Of a stretch of DNA of 64,000 nucleotides, positions 18,879 through 26,978 are shown in pieces. The stretch is from Synechococcales cyanobacterium bin59.metabat.ball.084 (GTDB lineage: Bacteria; Cyanobacteriota; Cyanobacteriia; Cyanobacteriales; Chamaesiphonaceae). The stretch's first letter is position 1. Every line of letters starts with the position of its first letter. Position numbers and translations under genes: made by a program. The notes under the pieces were generated by a model. The model was not told the origin of the DNA. It searched no databases and saw only the letters and a program-made list of their open reading frames with translations. The stretch covers positions 47,586 to 111,585 of the forward strand of contig JAAFHZ010000001.1 in NCBI GenBank assembly GCA_013297675.1. The letters run 5' to 3'.

Positions 18879-20105
18879 CTATACTCTGGCCTCAGTTTTT
18901 TCTAGCACCAAGTACATGTCTTGGCCGTCACCTTGGCGGGGGAATTTTTGGCAAACTTCGCGGTGCACCATTAAAACCTGATCTAACTCAGCGCGAGTGA
19001 GGTCATTCATAAACACACAGCTTCCGATCGGTCGGGGAGCCGCTGCTCGCTGAAGACCATCCCGAGTGCGACTGATGGAGGTAGTAGCTTTCCAGAGCAG
19101 CTCTGGGGTGAGATACTGACTGTCGATCGCTAGCCCCAGCCGACTCATTAAGCCCAAAATGCGATCGCGGTCTAACTCCGAAATGTACCCGCGCTGCTGA
19201 GCGATCGTCGCAGTAAAAGCCATATCAATACTGACGCTGTGACCGTGAAACATCGGCGGCTCTGGAGTTAATTCTAAGGTAGGACTCCAGGTGTGGCCGT
19301 AGGCAATGACCCGATCTAAATCTAATTCATGCAAATTAGGAACTTCTAATGCCAGCATCGATTGGATAGCGCTATAGGTGAGCCGGTGCGCCACTTCTCG
19401 CAGTTCAGCGGTGCCGTTTACATGACCAAAATGGCTGAGTAGTAATGCTTCGCCATAATTTTCTAGTAGCTCAAAAATCTCTTGATTGCCCACTACGGCA
19501 ATCTTAATTAGCTCAGCCATGCCGTTCCGCACTTGATCGATCGGCAGGGTTTGTAAAAATGAAAAATCTAAAATAACCTTTTGGGAGGCGTGATATGCAC
19601 CCAATCTATTTTTTAACTTACCATGATTCACCGCCACCTTAATAGCAACACTGGCATCTATCAAACCAATTAAAGTAGTAGGAACCCGAATATAGTTAGT
19701 TTGGCGACGATAGGTAGAGCAGGCAAAACCAGCTACATCCGTAGTTAGCCCACCGCCAACCACCAAAACTGGCTCTTTTCGCACTAGGCCAAAATCAACA
19801 AAAGCATCAATTATTTTCTCTGCTGTAGCCAGGGTTTTATCTGTTTCTTTAATTACTACCGGAAAAACTGTCAGCTCAATATCATAGTGTTGAAAATATT
19901 CCTGTATTTGCTGGCCGTAAATGTTATGAACAGTCTGATCAACCACCATTAAACAGCGGCCAAAATGGCGGTAGCTATCAGCAATTTCAGTATTTGCAAC
20001 TTGGAATGCACCATTGACATAGAGCAGGTTAAATTCTATTTTTTCATATCCCTCAATATGAAAGGCACTATCGGTAGCTGTGAAAGATGCTTGGATGCCA
20101 CTCAT
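18879..20105 (-). CDS. mysA: Demethyl-4-deoxygadusol synthase MysA
   Basis: MysA is a sugar-phosphate cyclase of the dehydroquinate-synthase superfamily that turns sedoheptulose 7-phosphate into demethyl-4-deoxygadusol. The 408 residues include [71 protein letters not shown] and [11 protein letters not shown], with the His of [13 protein letters not shown] for metal binding. These segments closely resemble the Anabaena MysA sequence I recall, rather than true AroB. It is the first gene of the operon and has a 360-bp leader, where the promoter must lie. A valiolone-type cyclase is the alternative but would not explain mysB-mysD. Confidence 0.93.
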   Translation of the reverse strand: MSGIQASFTATDSAFHIEGYEKIEFNLLYVNGAFQVANTEIADSYRHFGRCLMVVDQTVHNIYGQQIQEYFQHYDIELTVFPVVIKETDKTLATAEKIIDAFVDFGLVRKEPVLVVGGGLTTDVAGFACSTYRRQTNYIRVPTTLIGLIDASVAIKVAVNHGKLKNRLGAYHASQKVILDFSFLQTLPIDQVRNGMAELIKIAVVGNQEIFELLENYGEALLLSHFGHVNGTAELREVAHRLTYSAIQSMLALEVPNLHELDLDRVIAYGHTWSPTLELTPEPPMFHGHSVSIDMAFTATIAQQRGYISELDRDRILGLMSRLGLAIDSQYLTPELLWKATTSISRTRDGLQRAAAPRPIGSCVFMNDLTRAELDQVLMVHREVCQKFPRQGDGQDMYLVLEKTEARV

Positions 20106-20465
20106 AAATTCTTGGTGTTGGTAAATAAATCGAGTAAATCAGATTATTTCTCCAAGGCAATATACGTGCTGCCATGCACATTGCCTTGGAATAAATCTAG
20201 TAGAAATGAAGAGAATAGATTGTTGAAAATTGAAGCTTTGGAAGCGATATAAGCTTGAAGATTGCTCAGTTATGCTTACACTTTCACAATGTAACGGATA
20301 TTTTTATTTTATTCAATGAAGACTTGGTTAAGTCCTGGAAATACCTGTAAAATTCGTTCCAGTCCTTTTAACTTGAGTAAACGATAGCCTATGTTTGACC
20401 TAGGCTATCGTTGTCTGCCAGCCTCAGATCGCGGCGAAACCATCAAACATTTATTTGATCGCTGA
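20106..20465. other. Noncoding region upstream of mysA
   Basis: This 360-bp stretch should hold the mysA promoter, read leftward. I see no gene, RNA or clear consensus promoter in it. Apart from the strong hairpin at 20380-20412, which I assign to the small gene on its right, no structure stands out. Confidence 0.5.
20380..20412 (-). terminator. Strong hairpin, probable terminator of the small gene at 20.5 kb
   Basis: AACGATAGCCTA (20380-20391) pairs perfectly over 12 bp with TAGGCTATCGTT (20401-20412) around a 9-nt loop. On the minus strand the stem ends in TTTACTC, a modest T-tract. Its place 54 bp beyond the stop of the minus-strand small ORF suggests it ends that transcript. Confidence 0.5.
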
Positions 20466-20651
20466 CTACGAAGCACCAGAACTCTCTGCTTCAGACATTT
20501 GCCTTTCAATGGTTGCAATCTCGGCATTGGTGGCAGCAAGGCGACTTTCATGAAAATCGCGGACAGCTTTCAGCATATTGAGCTTGTGCCGTCGATAGTC
20601 TTGATAAGATGTCCGGTTAGAGTGACAACCAAAAGGAAAAAACATATGCAC
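20466..20651 (-). CDS. Small helical protein, unknown function
   Basis: The 61-residue ORF has a C-terminal amphipathic helix (MLKAVRDFHESRLAATNAEI, ending MSEAESSGAS) that could form a short coiled coil. The internal Met at the start of this helix is an alternative start. A terminator-like hairpin follows on the same strand, which supports transcription of the region. I do not recognise the family. It may also be a chance ORF. Confidence 0.4.
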   Translation of the reverse strand: MHMFFPFGCHSNRTSYQDYRRHKLNMLKAVRDFHESRLAATNAEIATIERQMSEAESSGAS

Positions 20652-20797
20652 TTACCTGAGTAGTAAAATTGTGTACAAGCCAACAAAATCAATCTATAGC
20701 CTTTACTCTAGCTAAATTACTGGGTTTTAACCAGGAAATCTTACGATTCCGATCTCCAATAATTCTAAAGATGTGTGCCGATCGAAATAATTAAACT

Positions 20798-21361
20798 ATG
20801 ACAGCCTACCTTTTTGACTCGGTTTTACGCCCTCTATTGGCGACAGCCAAGATTGCCAGTTGGCAACAACTAGCCAGCATCAGCGGTATTTCAGTTTCTC
20901 GGCTGCGCCAGCTCCGTCGAGGACAAATAGCCACCTGGAAAATCAGCGAACTGCAAAAACTGAGCAAGGCCCTGCAAATTCCCCTGGCATCTTTGCTGGA
21001 AAAGCTGAAACTTATTGATCTTCCAGACCTGCCCCAACCTAGCGATTTTTCATATGCTAGCTTCCAAATCATTGAATCTTTTTTGACCTACTGGCCAGCC
21101 GCAGCCCACCAAGCCAAGTTAGACCCCACGTTTCCCGCCAGCAAATTACTGCCATTAGTGGGATCGATCGATCGCCTCATTGCCAGTTGGGGAATAGTAT
21201 CGATCGGCCAAGTCGGCGAAATCAGCCCCTTCAATCCCCAAATCCACCAATCTCTAGCAGGCCAAATTTTACCAGAAACCCCAGTCCAAATTCGTTACCC
21301 CGGCTATCAACAGGGCGATCGATTACTAACCCGAGCCAAAGTCAGCCCGGTTACAGACTGA
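20798..21361 (+). CDS. HTH protein with GrpE-like C-terminal domain
   Basis: The 187-residue protein has two parts. Residues about 15-70 form an XRE-like helix-turn-helix (SWQQLASISGISVSRLRQLR, then LQKLSKALQIPLASLLEKL). Residues about 112-187 resemble the head of the DnaK nucleotide exchange factor GrpE: LLPLVGSIDRLI, SPFNPQIHQSLAG, and YPGYQQGDRLLTRAKV, which parallels the PGYRLGDRVLRPAKV end of GrpE. The long GrpE dimerisation coiled coil is missing. It may be a DNA-binding regulator or a divergent co-chaperone; neither is shown. I infer the GrpE relation from motif order, not from an alignment. Confidence 0.65.
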   Translation: MTAYLFDSVLRPLLATAKIASWQQLASISGISVSRLRQLRRGQIATWKISELQKLSKALQIPLASLLEKLKLIDLPDLPQPSDFSYASFQIIESFLTYWPAAAHQAKLDPTFPASKLLPLVGSIDRLIASWGIVSIGQVGEISPFNPQIHQSLAGQILPETPVQIRYPGYQQGDRLLTRAKVSPVTD

Positions 21362-21377
21362 TAAAAGTTTAAAAAAA

Positions 21378-21396
21378 TACTCCGAGAATCGGAGTA
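21378..21396 (-). terminator. Intrinsic terminator of the AmpG-like gene
   Basis: TACTCCGA (21378-21385) and TCGGAGTA (21389-21396) form an 8-bp stem with a 3-nt loop. On the minus strand it is followed by seven T. It lies 33 bp past the transporter stop codon. Confidence 0.8.
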
Positions 21397-21428
21397 CCTT
21401 AAACTAATCCGAAACTAATCCGCACACA

Positions 21429-22772
21429 TCAATCTCTAGATTCTCGCCCATTCCAAGGAGCAACAAAATACAGCAAAATCAAACCAGGAATCGCTGAAAA
21501 AGCACTCAGAGTAAAGAATCCTGGCCAGCCCACAGCTTTGGCAATATCGCCCATTGGAGCAGTCACAAAACTTTTGCCAGTTAGCATTAAACTAGAAAAC
21601 AGTGCATATTGAGTAGCCGAAAACTGCTGGTTACATAATTCCATTAAAAATGCCACAAACACAGTGGCTTCCATGCCAGCAAAGAAAAACTCGGTATTAA
21701 TTGCCAACAATAACAGCACGTTTCCCGGAGTTTGGGTAGCAGGCAATCCTTGAGCGGCCTGTGCCAGCAAGACATAGGGTAAAATACCAATGGCCAATAA
21801 GATACTAGAAAGCCACAGCGATCGATTCAAGCCAATTTTACTTAAGACTGAGCCACCGACCAAAGATCCTACAATAGTAGCTAAGATCCCAATTCCTCCC
21901 GAAATAGCACCAATTTCTGTTTGAGAATAGTGAGCGGCCTTCAGCAAAAAGGTTGGAGATACGCTCTTCACCATATAATCGCCAATTTTATAAACCACCA
22001 CAAACAGTAAAATTAATATTCCTGCCAAAATACCCTTCCGCTCGAAAAAATCGCGAAAGGGCAACACAAAAGCATCGATTAACGATGATGGTGCTCGGTC
22101 TTCATCTACCGGTTGGGGTGCCCATAGGGTGGTGCTTAGCCCAATCAACATTAAGCCAGACAACAGTAGATAAGCCGTATTCCAAGAAATGTGACCAGGA
22201 ATCTTCGGGTCAGTCCAGACCAAAATAATGCCACTAGCAAACAGCATTGCCAACCTAAATCCCAAGATAAAAACTGCGGCTCCTGCGCCTTTTTCGGGTT
22301 TATCCAACACATCAGTACGATAAGCATCAGCAGCAATATCTTGAGAGGCGCTAAAAAAGCCAATCGCAGCCGCAAAAATCGTAATCAAGGAAAGATTACT
22401 ATCGCTGGGGTTTTGAAAAGCCAGTATCAACATTGCACCAATAATTAATGCTTGTGTCAGAAAGATCCAGCCTCTTCTTCTGCCCAAAAAAGGTGGGACA
22501 TAGCGATCGAGCAGGGGAGACCAGAAAACCTTGAAAGCGTAAGGTAAGGCTGCTAAAGCCGCAACTTCGGTAATCTTCTTCACATCTACCTCTGAGCTGG
22601 TGAGCCAAGTTTTCAATGGCACATCAATTACCTGGGAAGGCAGACCAGAAGCAAAGCCCAGGAGCAACAAAGCCAGCATTTTACGGCTTTGAAACACACC
22701 CAAGAAAGAATTTATAGATTTCACCAAAACCTCTACTAGATAAAAATTCAAGTTGGACAAGATACTACTCAC
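21429..22772 (-). CDS. AmpG-like MFS transporter
   Basis: This 447-residue inner-membrane protein belongs to the major facilitator superfamily and has about 12 hydrophobic segments. Family marks are LLLLGFASGLPSQVIDVPLKTWL near the start, the LPYAFKVFWSPLLDRYVPPFLGRRRGW loop and the SASQDIAADAYRTDVL segment. The last is typical of AmpG/PAT (muropeptide permease and acetyl-CoA transporter relatives). In E. coli AmpG imports anhydromuropeptides for wall recycling; the substrate here is inferred only. The mltA lytic transglycosylases elsewhere in the window would produce such products. It stands alone, with its own terminator. Confidence 0.8.
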   Translation of the reverse strand: MSSILSNLNFYLVEVLVKSINSFLGVFQSRKMLALLLLGFASGLPSQVIDVPLKTWLTSSEVDVKKITEVAALAALPYAFKVFWSPLLDRYVPPFLGRRRGWIFLTQALIIGAMLILAFQNPSDSNLSLITIFAAAIGFFSASQDIAADAYRTDVLDKPEKGAGAAVFILGFRLAMLFASGIILVWTDPKIPGHISWNTAYLLLSGLMLIGLSTTLWAPQPVDEDRAPSSLIDAFVLPFRDFFERKGILAGILILLFVVVYKIGDYMVKSVSPTFLLKAAHYSQTEIGAISGGIGILATIVGSLVGGSVLSKIGLNRSLWLSSILLAIGILPYVLLAQAAQGLPATQTPGNVLLLLAINTEFFFAGMEATVFVAFLMELCNQQFSATQYALFSSLMLTGKSFVTAPMGDIAKAVGWPGFFTLSAFSAIPGLILLYFVAPWNGRESRD

Positions 22773-22910
22773 CTTTAGCGGGCTTCAGCATCACGGAGAC
22801 TTAATTTGTTCAGTTATAATATCTGAATATCAAGCTTTTACATTGTATTTTGTAAGTTGACAAATTTTGGCTGAAATGGTTCCAGATTGTGATGTTTCGC
22901 AAACCAGAAG

Positions 22911-22947
22911 AATCCCACCTACTACCGCTAAAGGTAATAGATGGGAT
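22911..22947 (-). terminator. Hairpin downstream of lexA
   Basis: ATCCCACCTACTACC and GGTAATAGATGGGAT can pair at 13 of 15 positions around a short loop. On the minus strand the following TTCTTCTGG is only weakly T-rich. It lies about 40 bp after the lexA stop, so it is a probable but imperfect terminator. Confidence 0.5.
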
Positions 22948-22985
22948 CGTTTCATATTGATTGTGCAGATATTTTTCAGGAGCTG

Positions 22986-23594
22986 CTAGTAGCTGCGCAT
23001 CATACCCACTAAAGTACCCTGTAACTCTACCTGTTCGGCAGGAGAATGAATGGGTTTGTATTTAGAATTAGCTGGCTTTAAAGTCACTTTGTCGCCGCTG
23101 ATGTGATAGTGCTTCAGAGTTGTACCCTGACCGTCCACTCTTGCGGCCACAATCGTACCATTTTTCACATCCTTAGCATTGACCACTGGCTCCATAATCA
23201 CCATGTCACCGTCTGCGATCATATCGTCGATCATGCTGTCACCAGTTACCCGGAGAGCAAAATGGTTGGTGCCCGGAAAGAAACTAGAGACATCTAGCCG
23301 CTCGATTTCATCCATATATGGATCAACCAAGCCACCAGCCGCGATCGCCCCCAAAACTGGCATACCGCTAGTGCTATGCTTCAGAATTTGAATAGTTCGC
23401 GCTTGGCCTTCGGCCCATTGAATAAAGCCTTTGTTCCGCAGGTGTTCGAGGCGGCTTTGAATGGGAGCCGGAGATCTCAAGCCCATGGCCATCATCATCT
23501 GCCGAATCGAAGGAGCGTGTTGATTTTCTCGAATGTAGTCTACCAACCAGTCATAGAGTTCTTGCTGAACCTTGGTCAAATTTGGATTCGTCAT
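22986..23594 (-). CDS. lexA: LexA-type repressor with intact autocleavage residues
   Basis: The 202-residue protein has an N-terminal winged HTH (residues 1-70, PSIRQMMMAMGLRSPAPIQS) and an S24 peptidase domain. The cleavage bond Ala86-Gly87 (GAIAAGG), nucleophile Ser120 (VTGDSM) and Lys161 (GTTLKHYH) are all present, in the same spacing as E. coli LexA (84/85, 119, 156). It should therefore be cleavable in a RecA-dependent SOS response. This contrasts with Synechocystis PCC 6803 LexA, reported to lack key cleavage residues and to act outside SOS. No convincing LexA operator could be recognised upstream, but an inverted repeat sits there. Confidence 0.92.
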   Translation of the reverse strand: MTNPNLTKVQQELYDWLVDYIRENQHAPSIRQMMMAMGLRSPAPIQSRLEHLRNKGFIQWAEGQARTIQILKHSTSGMPVLGAIAAGGLVDPYMDEIERLDVSSFFPGTNHFALRVTGDSMIDDMIADGDMVIMEPVVNAKDVKNGTIVAARVDGQGTTLKHYHISGDKVTLKPANSKYKPIHSPAEQVELQGTLVGMMRSY

Positions 23595-23631
23595 GAGCTT
23601 TACCTATATTTTCAGGATTTTTAGTGGGGGT

Positions 23632-23647
23632 GATTCCAACCGGAATC
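23632..23647. promoter_or_regulatory. Inverted repeat just upstream of lexA
   Basis: GATTCC-AACC-GGAATC is a perfect 6-bp inverted repeat ending 38 bp before the lexA start codon. Its position suits an operator or a leader hairpin, but it does not match the cyanobacterial LexA box consensus I know. Confidence 0.3.
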
Positions 23648-23787
23648 AGTTTGCTCACGAGATTGCAAAAGCTTTGTTGAATCTGGCTTAAACAGATAGT
23701 TTCAACGCTGACTCTTGTCTCACCAATTTTTTTGTACGCACATATACGCTTACTATAGATCCTCAGTACTAAATAGGTCAAGTGTTT

Positions 23788-24534
23788 TTAAAATTCTTTT
23801 TCGGGATGCTGTAATTTCCAGTCAATTTGTTTCACTGTTCCCCATAGCAAAGCCAGCTCTTCTTCGCTTAAAGTTGCTCTGTTTGCTAATTTGCGCAGTT
23901 TGCTCATCCGATTTGGAGCCGTATGGGTTTGCAAATAACCAACTTTCAATAATAAATCTTCTAAGTGCTGAAAATATCGATCGATCTGGTTGGCTGTGGC
24001 AAAATTAGGGGCAAAATTTTGGATCGGCAAGATTGGCTCCAAATCAGATTGGGCTAGTTGATATAGCTCATAGGCGCAAATTCCCACCGCCTGTGCTAGA
24101 TTCAAAGACGTGTAATTTTCGGCTACCGGAATCCGCAAATAATGCTGGGCGAGGTCTAATTCTTGGTTGGTTAACCCACAGTCTTCTCGGCCAAACAAAA
24201 TTGCTTTGGCTCCGGCTACTTGCCACAACTTAGCCATAGCCTGCCTGGGGGGGTGCGGCATCTGGGGTAAATCAATATCTCGATGAGTCGTGGCTACCAC
24301 CACCCGGCAATCAGCCACAGCCGCAGGCAAATCAGCCACAATCTGCGCATTGGTCAAAATATCCCGCCCCCGAACGGCCATGCTCTCTGCTTCTGTGCTG
24401 ATCCAGTCACACTGGGGATTGACAATTACCAACTGCTGTAAACCCATATTGGCCATCACCCGGGCGATCGAACCCACATTCCGCGCTCCGGCTGGCTCTA
24501 CCAAGACAATTTTCACTTCGTCCAAACTCTGCAT
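23788..24534 (-). CDS. trmJ: tRNA 2'-O-methyltransferase TrmJ (SpoU/TrmH superfamily)
   Basis: TrmJ methylates the 2'-OH of nucleotide 32 in tRNA anticodon loops with SAM. The 248-residue protein shows the SPOUT motifs: motif 1 [19 protein letters not shown], motif 2 [15 protein letters not shown] and motif 3 [23 protein letters not shown], which forms the trefoil knot. TrmJ rather than TrmL is suggested by the MAVRGRDIL segment and the C-terminal extension ([21 protein letters not shown]). Its start is only 32 bp from the divergent DUF2256 gene, so their promoters must overlap. Confidence 0.88.
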   Translation of the reverse strand: MQSLDEVKIVLVEPAGARNVGSIARVMANMGLQQLVIVNPQCDWISTEAESMAVRGRDILTNAQIVADLPAAVADCRVVVATTHRDIDLPQMPHPPRQAMAKLWQVAGAKAILFGREDCGLTNQELDLAQHYLRIPVAENYTSLNLAQAVGICAYELYQLAQSDLEPILPIQNFAPNFATANQIDRYFQHLEDLLLKVGYLQTHTAPNRMSKLRKLANRATLSEEELALLWGTVKQIDWKLQHPEKEF

Positions 24535-24566
24535 TTTCGCCTGCCCTTTCCTTTAAAATTAACTCT

Positions 24567-24722
24567 ATGGCTCGTCAACGCGCTAAATCCGATCTGCCCA
24601 CTAAGGTCTGTCCAGTTTGCAATTTATCATTTACCTGGCGCAAAAAGTGGGAAGGTTGCTGGGAAGAGGTGCGATACTGCTCTGAGCGCTGTCGCCGACG
24701 CAAAAATCAAAGTGCTGAATAA
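24567..24722 (+). CDS. DUF2256 small zinc-ribbon-like protein
   Basis: This short gene encodes 51 residues starting [18 protein letters not shown]. It contains [18 protein letters not shown] and [10 protein letters not shown], the complete DUF2256 pattern with two CxxC-like cysteine pairs plus one extra Cys, expected to bind zinc. DUF2256 proteins are widespread in cyanobacteria and often neighbour photolyase/cryptochrome genes; here the neighbour is clpS, 25 bp downstream. The function is unknown. Confidence 0.85.
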   Translation: MARQRAKSDLPTKVCPVCNLSFTWRKKWEGCWEEVRYCSERCRRRKNQSAE

Positions 24723-24747
24723 GCTCAATAATTTTAAACTCTGAGAA

Positions 24748-25047
24748 ATGCTGATGATTACTGCTGCCGTTACCACTCCCGATCGCGTGATCGAAACTGT
24801 CCGCAAGACCTACCCAAACTTTAAGGTCATTGTGCTCAATGACGACTTCAATACTTTTGAGCATGTTCATAAATGTCTAATGAAGTATATTCCAGGTATG
24901 ACCGACGATGTAGCCTGGAGTTTAACCGTCCAAGTCGATGCCGAAGGTCAGGCGATCGTCTGGGTTGGCCCGCAAGAGCAGGCCGAACTGTACCATCAAC
25001 AGCTCCGGCGGGAAGGTTTAACCATGGCTCCTTTAGAAGCCGCCTGA
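24748..25047 (+). CDS. clpS: ATP-dependent Clp protease adaptor ClpS
   Basis: ClpS binds N-degron substrates and delivers them to the ClpC/ClpP protease in the cytoplasm. The 99-residue protein has the core YPNFKVIVLNDDFNTFEHV, in which NDD-x-NT lines the N-terminal-residue pocket. It continues with KCLMKYIPGMTDDVAWSL and the cyanobacterial ClpS1 ending VGPQEQAELYHQQLRREGL. The ATG at 24748 and a second ATG at 24754 are both possible starts. It follows the DUF2256 gene by 25 bp and precedes apcF by 90 bp, all on the same strand. Confidence 0.92.
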   Translation: MLMITAAVTTPDRVIETVRKTYPNFKVIVLNDDFNTFEHVHKCLMKYIPGMTDDVAWSLTVQVDAEGQAIVWVGPQEQAELYHQQLRREGLTMAPLEAA

Positions 25048-25137
25048 TTGCGAAATGTAAAGCATATTTAACAAGGTTTGGAGCTTTTCTGGCATACTTG
25101 GACGATAGATATTTTTACTCCATAGGAGAGCAGTCTC

Positions 25138-25647
25138 ATGCGGGACGCTGTTACAAATTTAATTAAGACATACGATACTACCGGGCGCTACCTCGATCGC
25201 AATGCGATCGACAGCCTCAAAACTTATTTTGATACCGGAGCAGCCAGAATCGCTGCTGCGGGCATTATCAACAGCAAAGCCGCCTCGATCGTCCGTCAGG
25301 CCGGTCTCCGCTTGTTCGATGAGAACCCCGAACTCATTCGTCCCGGCGGCAATGCATATACGACCCGTCGCTATGCAGCCTGTCTGCGCGATATGGATTA
25401 CTATTTGCGCTATGCCACCTATGCCATGATCGCTGCCGACAATAACGTGTTGGATGAGCGAGTGTTGCAGGGCTTACGCGAAACTTACAATTCTCTCGGT
25501 GTGCCGATCGGTCCCACCGTAATAGGAATCCAAATTATGAAGGACATTGTTAAAGAAGCAGTCGCCGCCGCTGGCATTGCTGATACTAGCTTTGTAGATG
25601 TACCTTTCGATCACCTCACCCGCGATTTTAGCGAGCAAGACCTCTAG
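25138..25647 (+). CDS. apcF: Allophycocyanin beta-18 subunit ApcF
   Basis: ApcF is a minor beta-type subunit of the phycobilisome core. It pairs with ApcE in the terminal-emitter trimer, passing energy to photosystem II. The 169-residue length and the start MRDAVTNLIKTYDTTGRYLD separate it from the 161-residue ApcB. The chromophore-binding Cys82 is in RRYAACLRDMDYYLRYATYA. The ending VDVPFDHLTRDFSEQDL is typical of ApcF. A ribosome site (GGAG) precedes the ATG and a strong terminator follows, so it ends its transcription unit. Confidence 0.96.
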   Translation: MRDAVTNLIKTYDTTGRYLDRNAIDSLKTYFDTGAARIAAAGIINSKAASIVRQAGLRLFDENPELIRPGGNAYTTRRYAACLRDMDYYLRYATYAMIAADNNVLDERVLQGLRETYNSLGVPIGPTVIGIQIMKDIVKEAVAAAGIADTSFVDVPFDHLTRDFSEQDL

Positions 25648-25661
25648 AATCAGTGGTATCC

Positions 25662-25696
25662 CACCAAAAAATCCCCTGCTAGGGGATTTTTTGGTG
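25662..25696 (+). terminator. Rho-independent terminator of apcF
   Basis: A perfect 15-bp stem pairs CACCAAAAAATCCCC (25662-25676) with GGGGATTTTTTGGTG (25682-25696) around a 5-nt loop. Because of the A6/T6 arms it can work in both directions, serving apcF and possibly the convergent gene at 25.8 kb. Confidence 0.9.
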
Positions 25697-25806
25697 CTGT
25701 GCAAGGTCTGTTTTTCAACATCTTTGGCAACAGCCTATAAACATTAAGGGTTTCGATCGGCTATCAGATGACAAATCCAACTAAAACCCAAAATACTCTT
25801 CAGTCC

Positions 25807-26151
25807 TTAGTCTTCGGGTAGAGCATCAGGATGAATCGGCACCAACTCACCCAGGTTAGTCCAACCTAGAATGATTTCATCTTCTACAGCAATCACTTTA
25901 CCACTGAGGCAGCAACGCTCTTCCACATTGGCAACTCCAGAGACAGTGGCTCGGATATCTTCGATGTTGTACTGATGCTGATATTCACCAGACTTCTGCT
26001 GTACGAAACGCCACAGAACATCACGGATCAAAGCTTGATAGCCCTGATGGCCAGAAATTTCCTTGAGTTTCTCTTTGAGCTCGCGCTCTAAACGAATGCT
26101 AGTTACTTCCATTTCAGTGGTGGGAACCCTTTTGACCATCACGCCCATCAT
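25807..26151 (-). CDS. Conserved-looking protein with ribbon-helix-helix-like N-terminus
   Basis: The 114-residue protein has VTSIRLERELKEKLKEISGHQGYQALIRDVLWRFVQQK (about residues 16-54). This strand-helix-helix pattern is like that of CopG/Arc-type DNA-binding proteins. The acidic C-terminal part is VEERCCLSGKVIAVEDEIILGWTN. It may be a regulator; I do not recognise a named family. Met5 is an alternative start. GGAG lies 11 nt upstream of the chosen start. It has no close same-strand partner. Confidence 0.65.
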   Translation of the reverse strand: MMGVMVKRVPTTEMEVTSIRLERELKEKLKEISGHQGYQALIRDVLWRFVQQKSGEYQHQYNIEDIRATVSGVANVEERCCLSGKVIAVEDEIILGWTNLGELVPIHPDALPED

Positions 26152-26499
26152 AATTAAATTTACTCCGAGAAGATTTTCTTTTGCAGTAATACGATTGTAA
26201 CCTTTGCTCCATCTAAGAGCAAATGCCCTTAGCCTCGCAGGCTGTGATCGAAAACTGAGAAAAAAGTTCCTGATGTTACAGACAGAATCCAGAATATGTA
26301 CTTACAACGCTCTCTCCTAGCCACTTTGTAAATTTCTAAAAAAACTTTAAAGAATTTTCGGAAGGTTTCCGGAATTGCCTTAATCGAAACTGTAGTAACT
26401 GCTAACCGGGCATCTAAGTATCTTGCCCTGTAAGGATTTGCCGAAGTTTTTTCCTCGGTGGGTTCAGTTGTCTCTTAAATATATTAAATTTTGTTAACC
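26152..26499. other. Noncoding divergent promoter region
   Basis: This 348-bp stretch separates two divergent genes. I see no ORF or RNA gene. A TTTCCGGAA palindrome lies near 26370 and AT-rich tracts flank it. The promoters of both neighbours must lie here, but none could be defined with confidence. Confidence 0.5.
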
Positions 26500-26895
26500 A
26501 TGCTGAAATTAATTTACACAGAAACAGACCTGCACATGGAAAAGCTATCCGCTTCGGTGGAGGAGTGGGTTAGTCAACGAGTGCTATTAGCATTAAGAGT
26601 AGGTAATAAGATCTCCGTAGAGCCAACCGGTGCTTCTTTTGGTCTTTCCACCAGCTTGGCGGGCTGGCCAGAGTTAGAACACCTCATTGGTCGGGAGGCC
26701 AGCGATGCGGTATCTCTATCGGTTTGTGATGATGAGTTAATTGAGATTGGCCTAGAAGGCTATTGGCTCTGTAATAACCCCCTCAGTGAAGAAGGAGTCT
26801 TCGTCACCCATTTACCATCGATCATCGAGAACACTCTCTTATCGATGTGGGAGACTTTCACCAATCGTCAACCGATGCTGGTGCCAGAAGTCTAA
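26500..26895 (+). CDS. Hypothetical protein, 131 residues
   Basis: The protein starts MLKLIYTETDLHMEKLSASV if the ATG at 26500 is used (a TTG at 26491 is in frame). It is acidic and soluble, with no signal peptide or membrane segment. It has an alternating pattern suggesting a mixed alpha/beta fold (VEEWVSQRVLLALRVGNKI, SLSVCDDELIEIGLEGYWL). I believe similar proteins occur across cyanobacteria but cannot name a family. A bidirectional terminator follows. Confidence 0.65.
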   Translation: MLKLIYTETDLHMEKLSASVEEWVSQRVLLALRVGNKISVEPTGASFGLSTSLAGWPELEHLIGREASDAVSLSVCDDELIEIGLEGYWLCNNPLSEEGVFVTHLPSIIENTLLSMWETFTNRQPMLVPEV

Positions 26896-26921
26896 AACCA
26901 ATGGTAAAAAATCTCAGCCCC

Positions 26922-26954
26922 AAAAAGCGGACTCTGCAACAGAGTCCGCTTTTT
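26922..26954. terminator. Bidirectional terminator between convergent genes
   Basis: AAAAAGCGGACTCT (26922-26935) pairs perfectly with AGAGTCCGCTTTTT around a 5-nt loop. The A5/T5 arms give a T-tract on both strands. It serves the gene ending at 26895 and the mltA gene ending at 26979. Confidence 0.9.
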
Positions 26955-26978
26955 GATTTTGCAACGCCAGCTCAAAAT

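Noticed and set aside
23595..23787. Possible LexA boxes (AGTACT-like words) upstream of lexA
   Set aside because: Neither GTAC occurrence has the second half-site at the right spacing for the cyanobacterial consensus.
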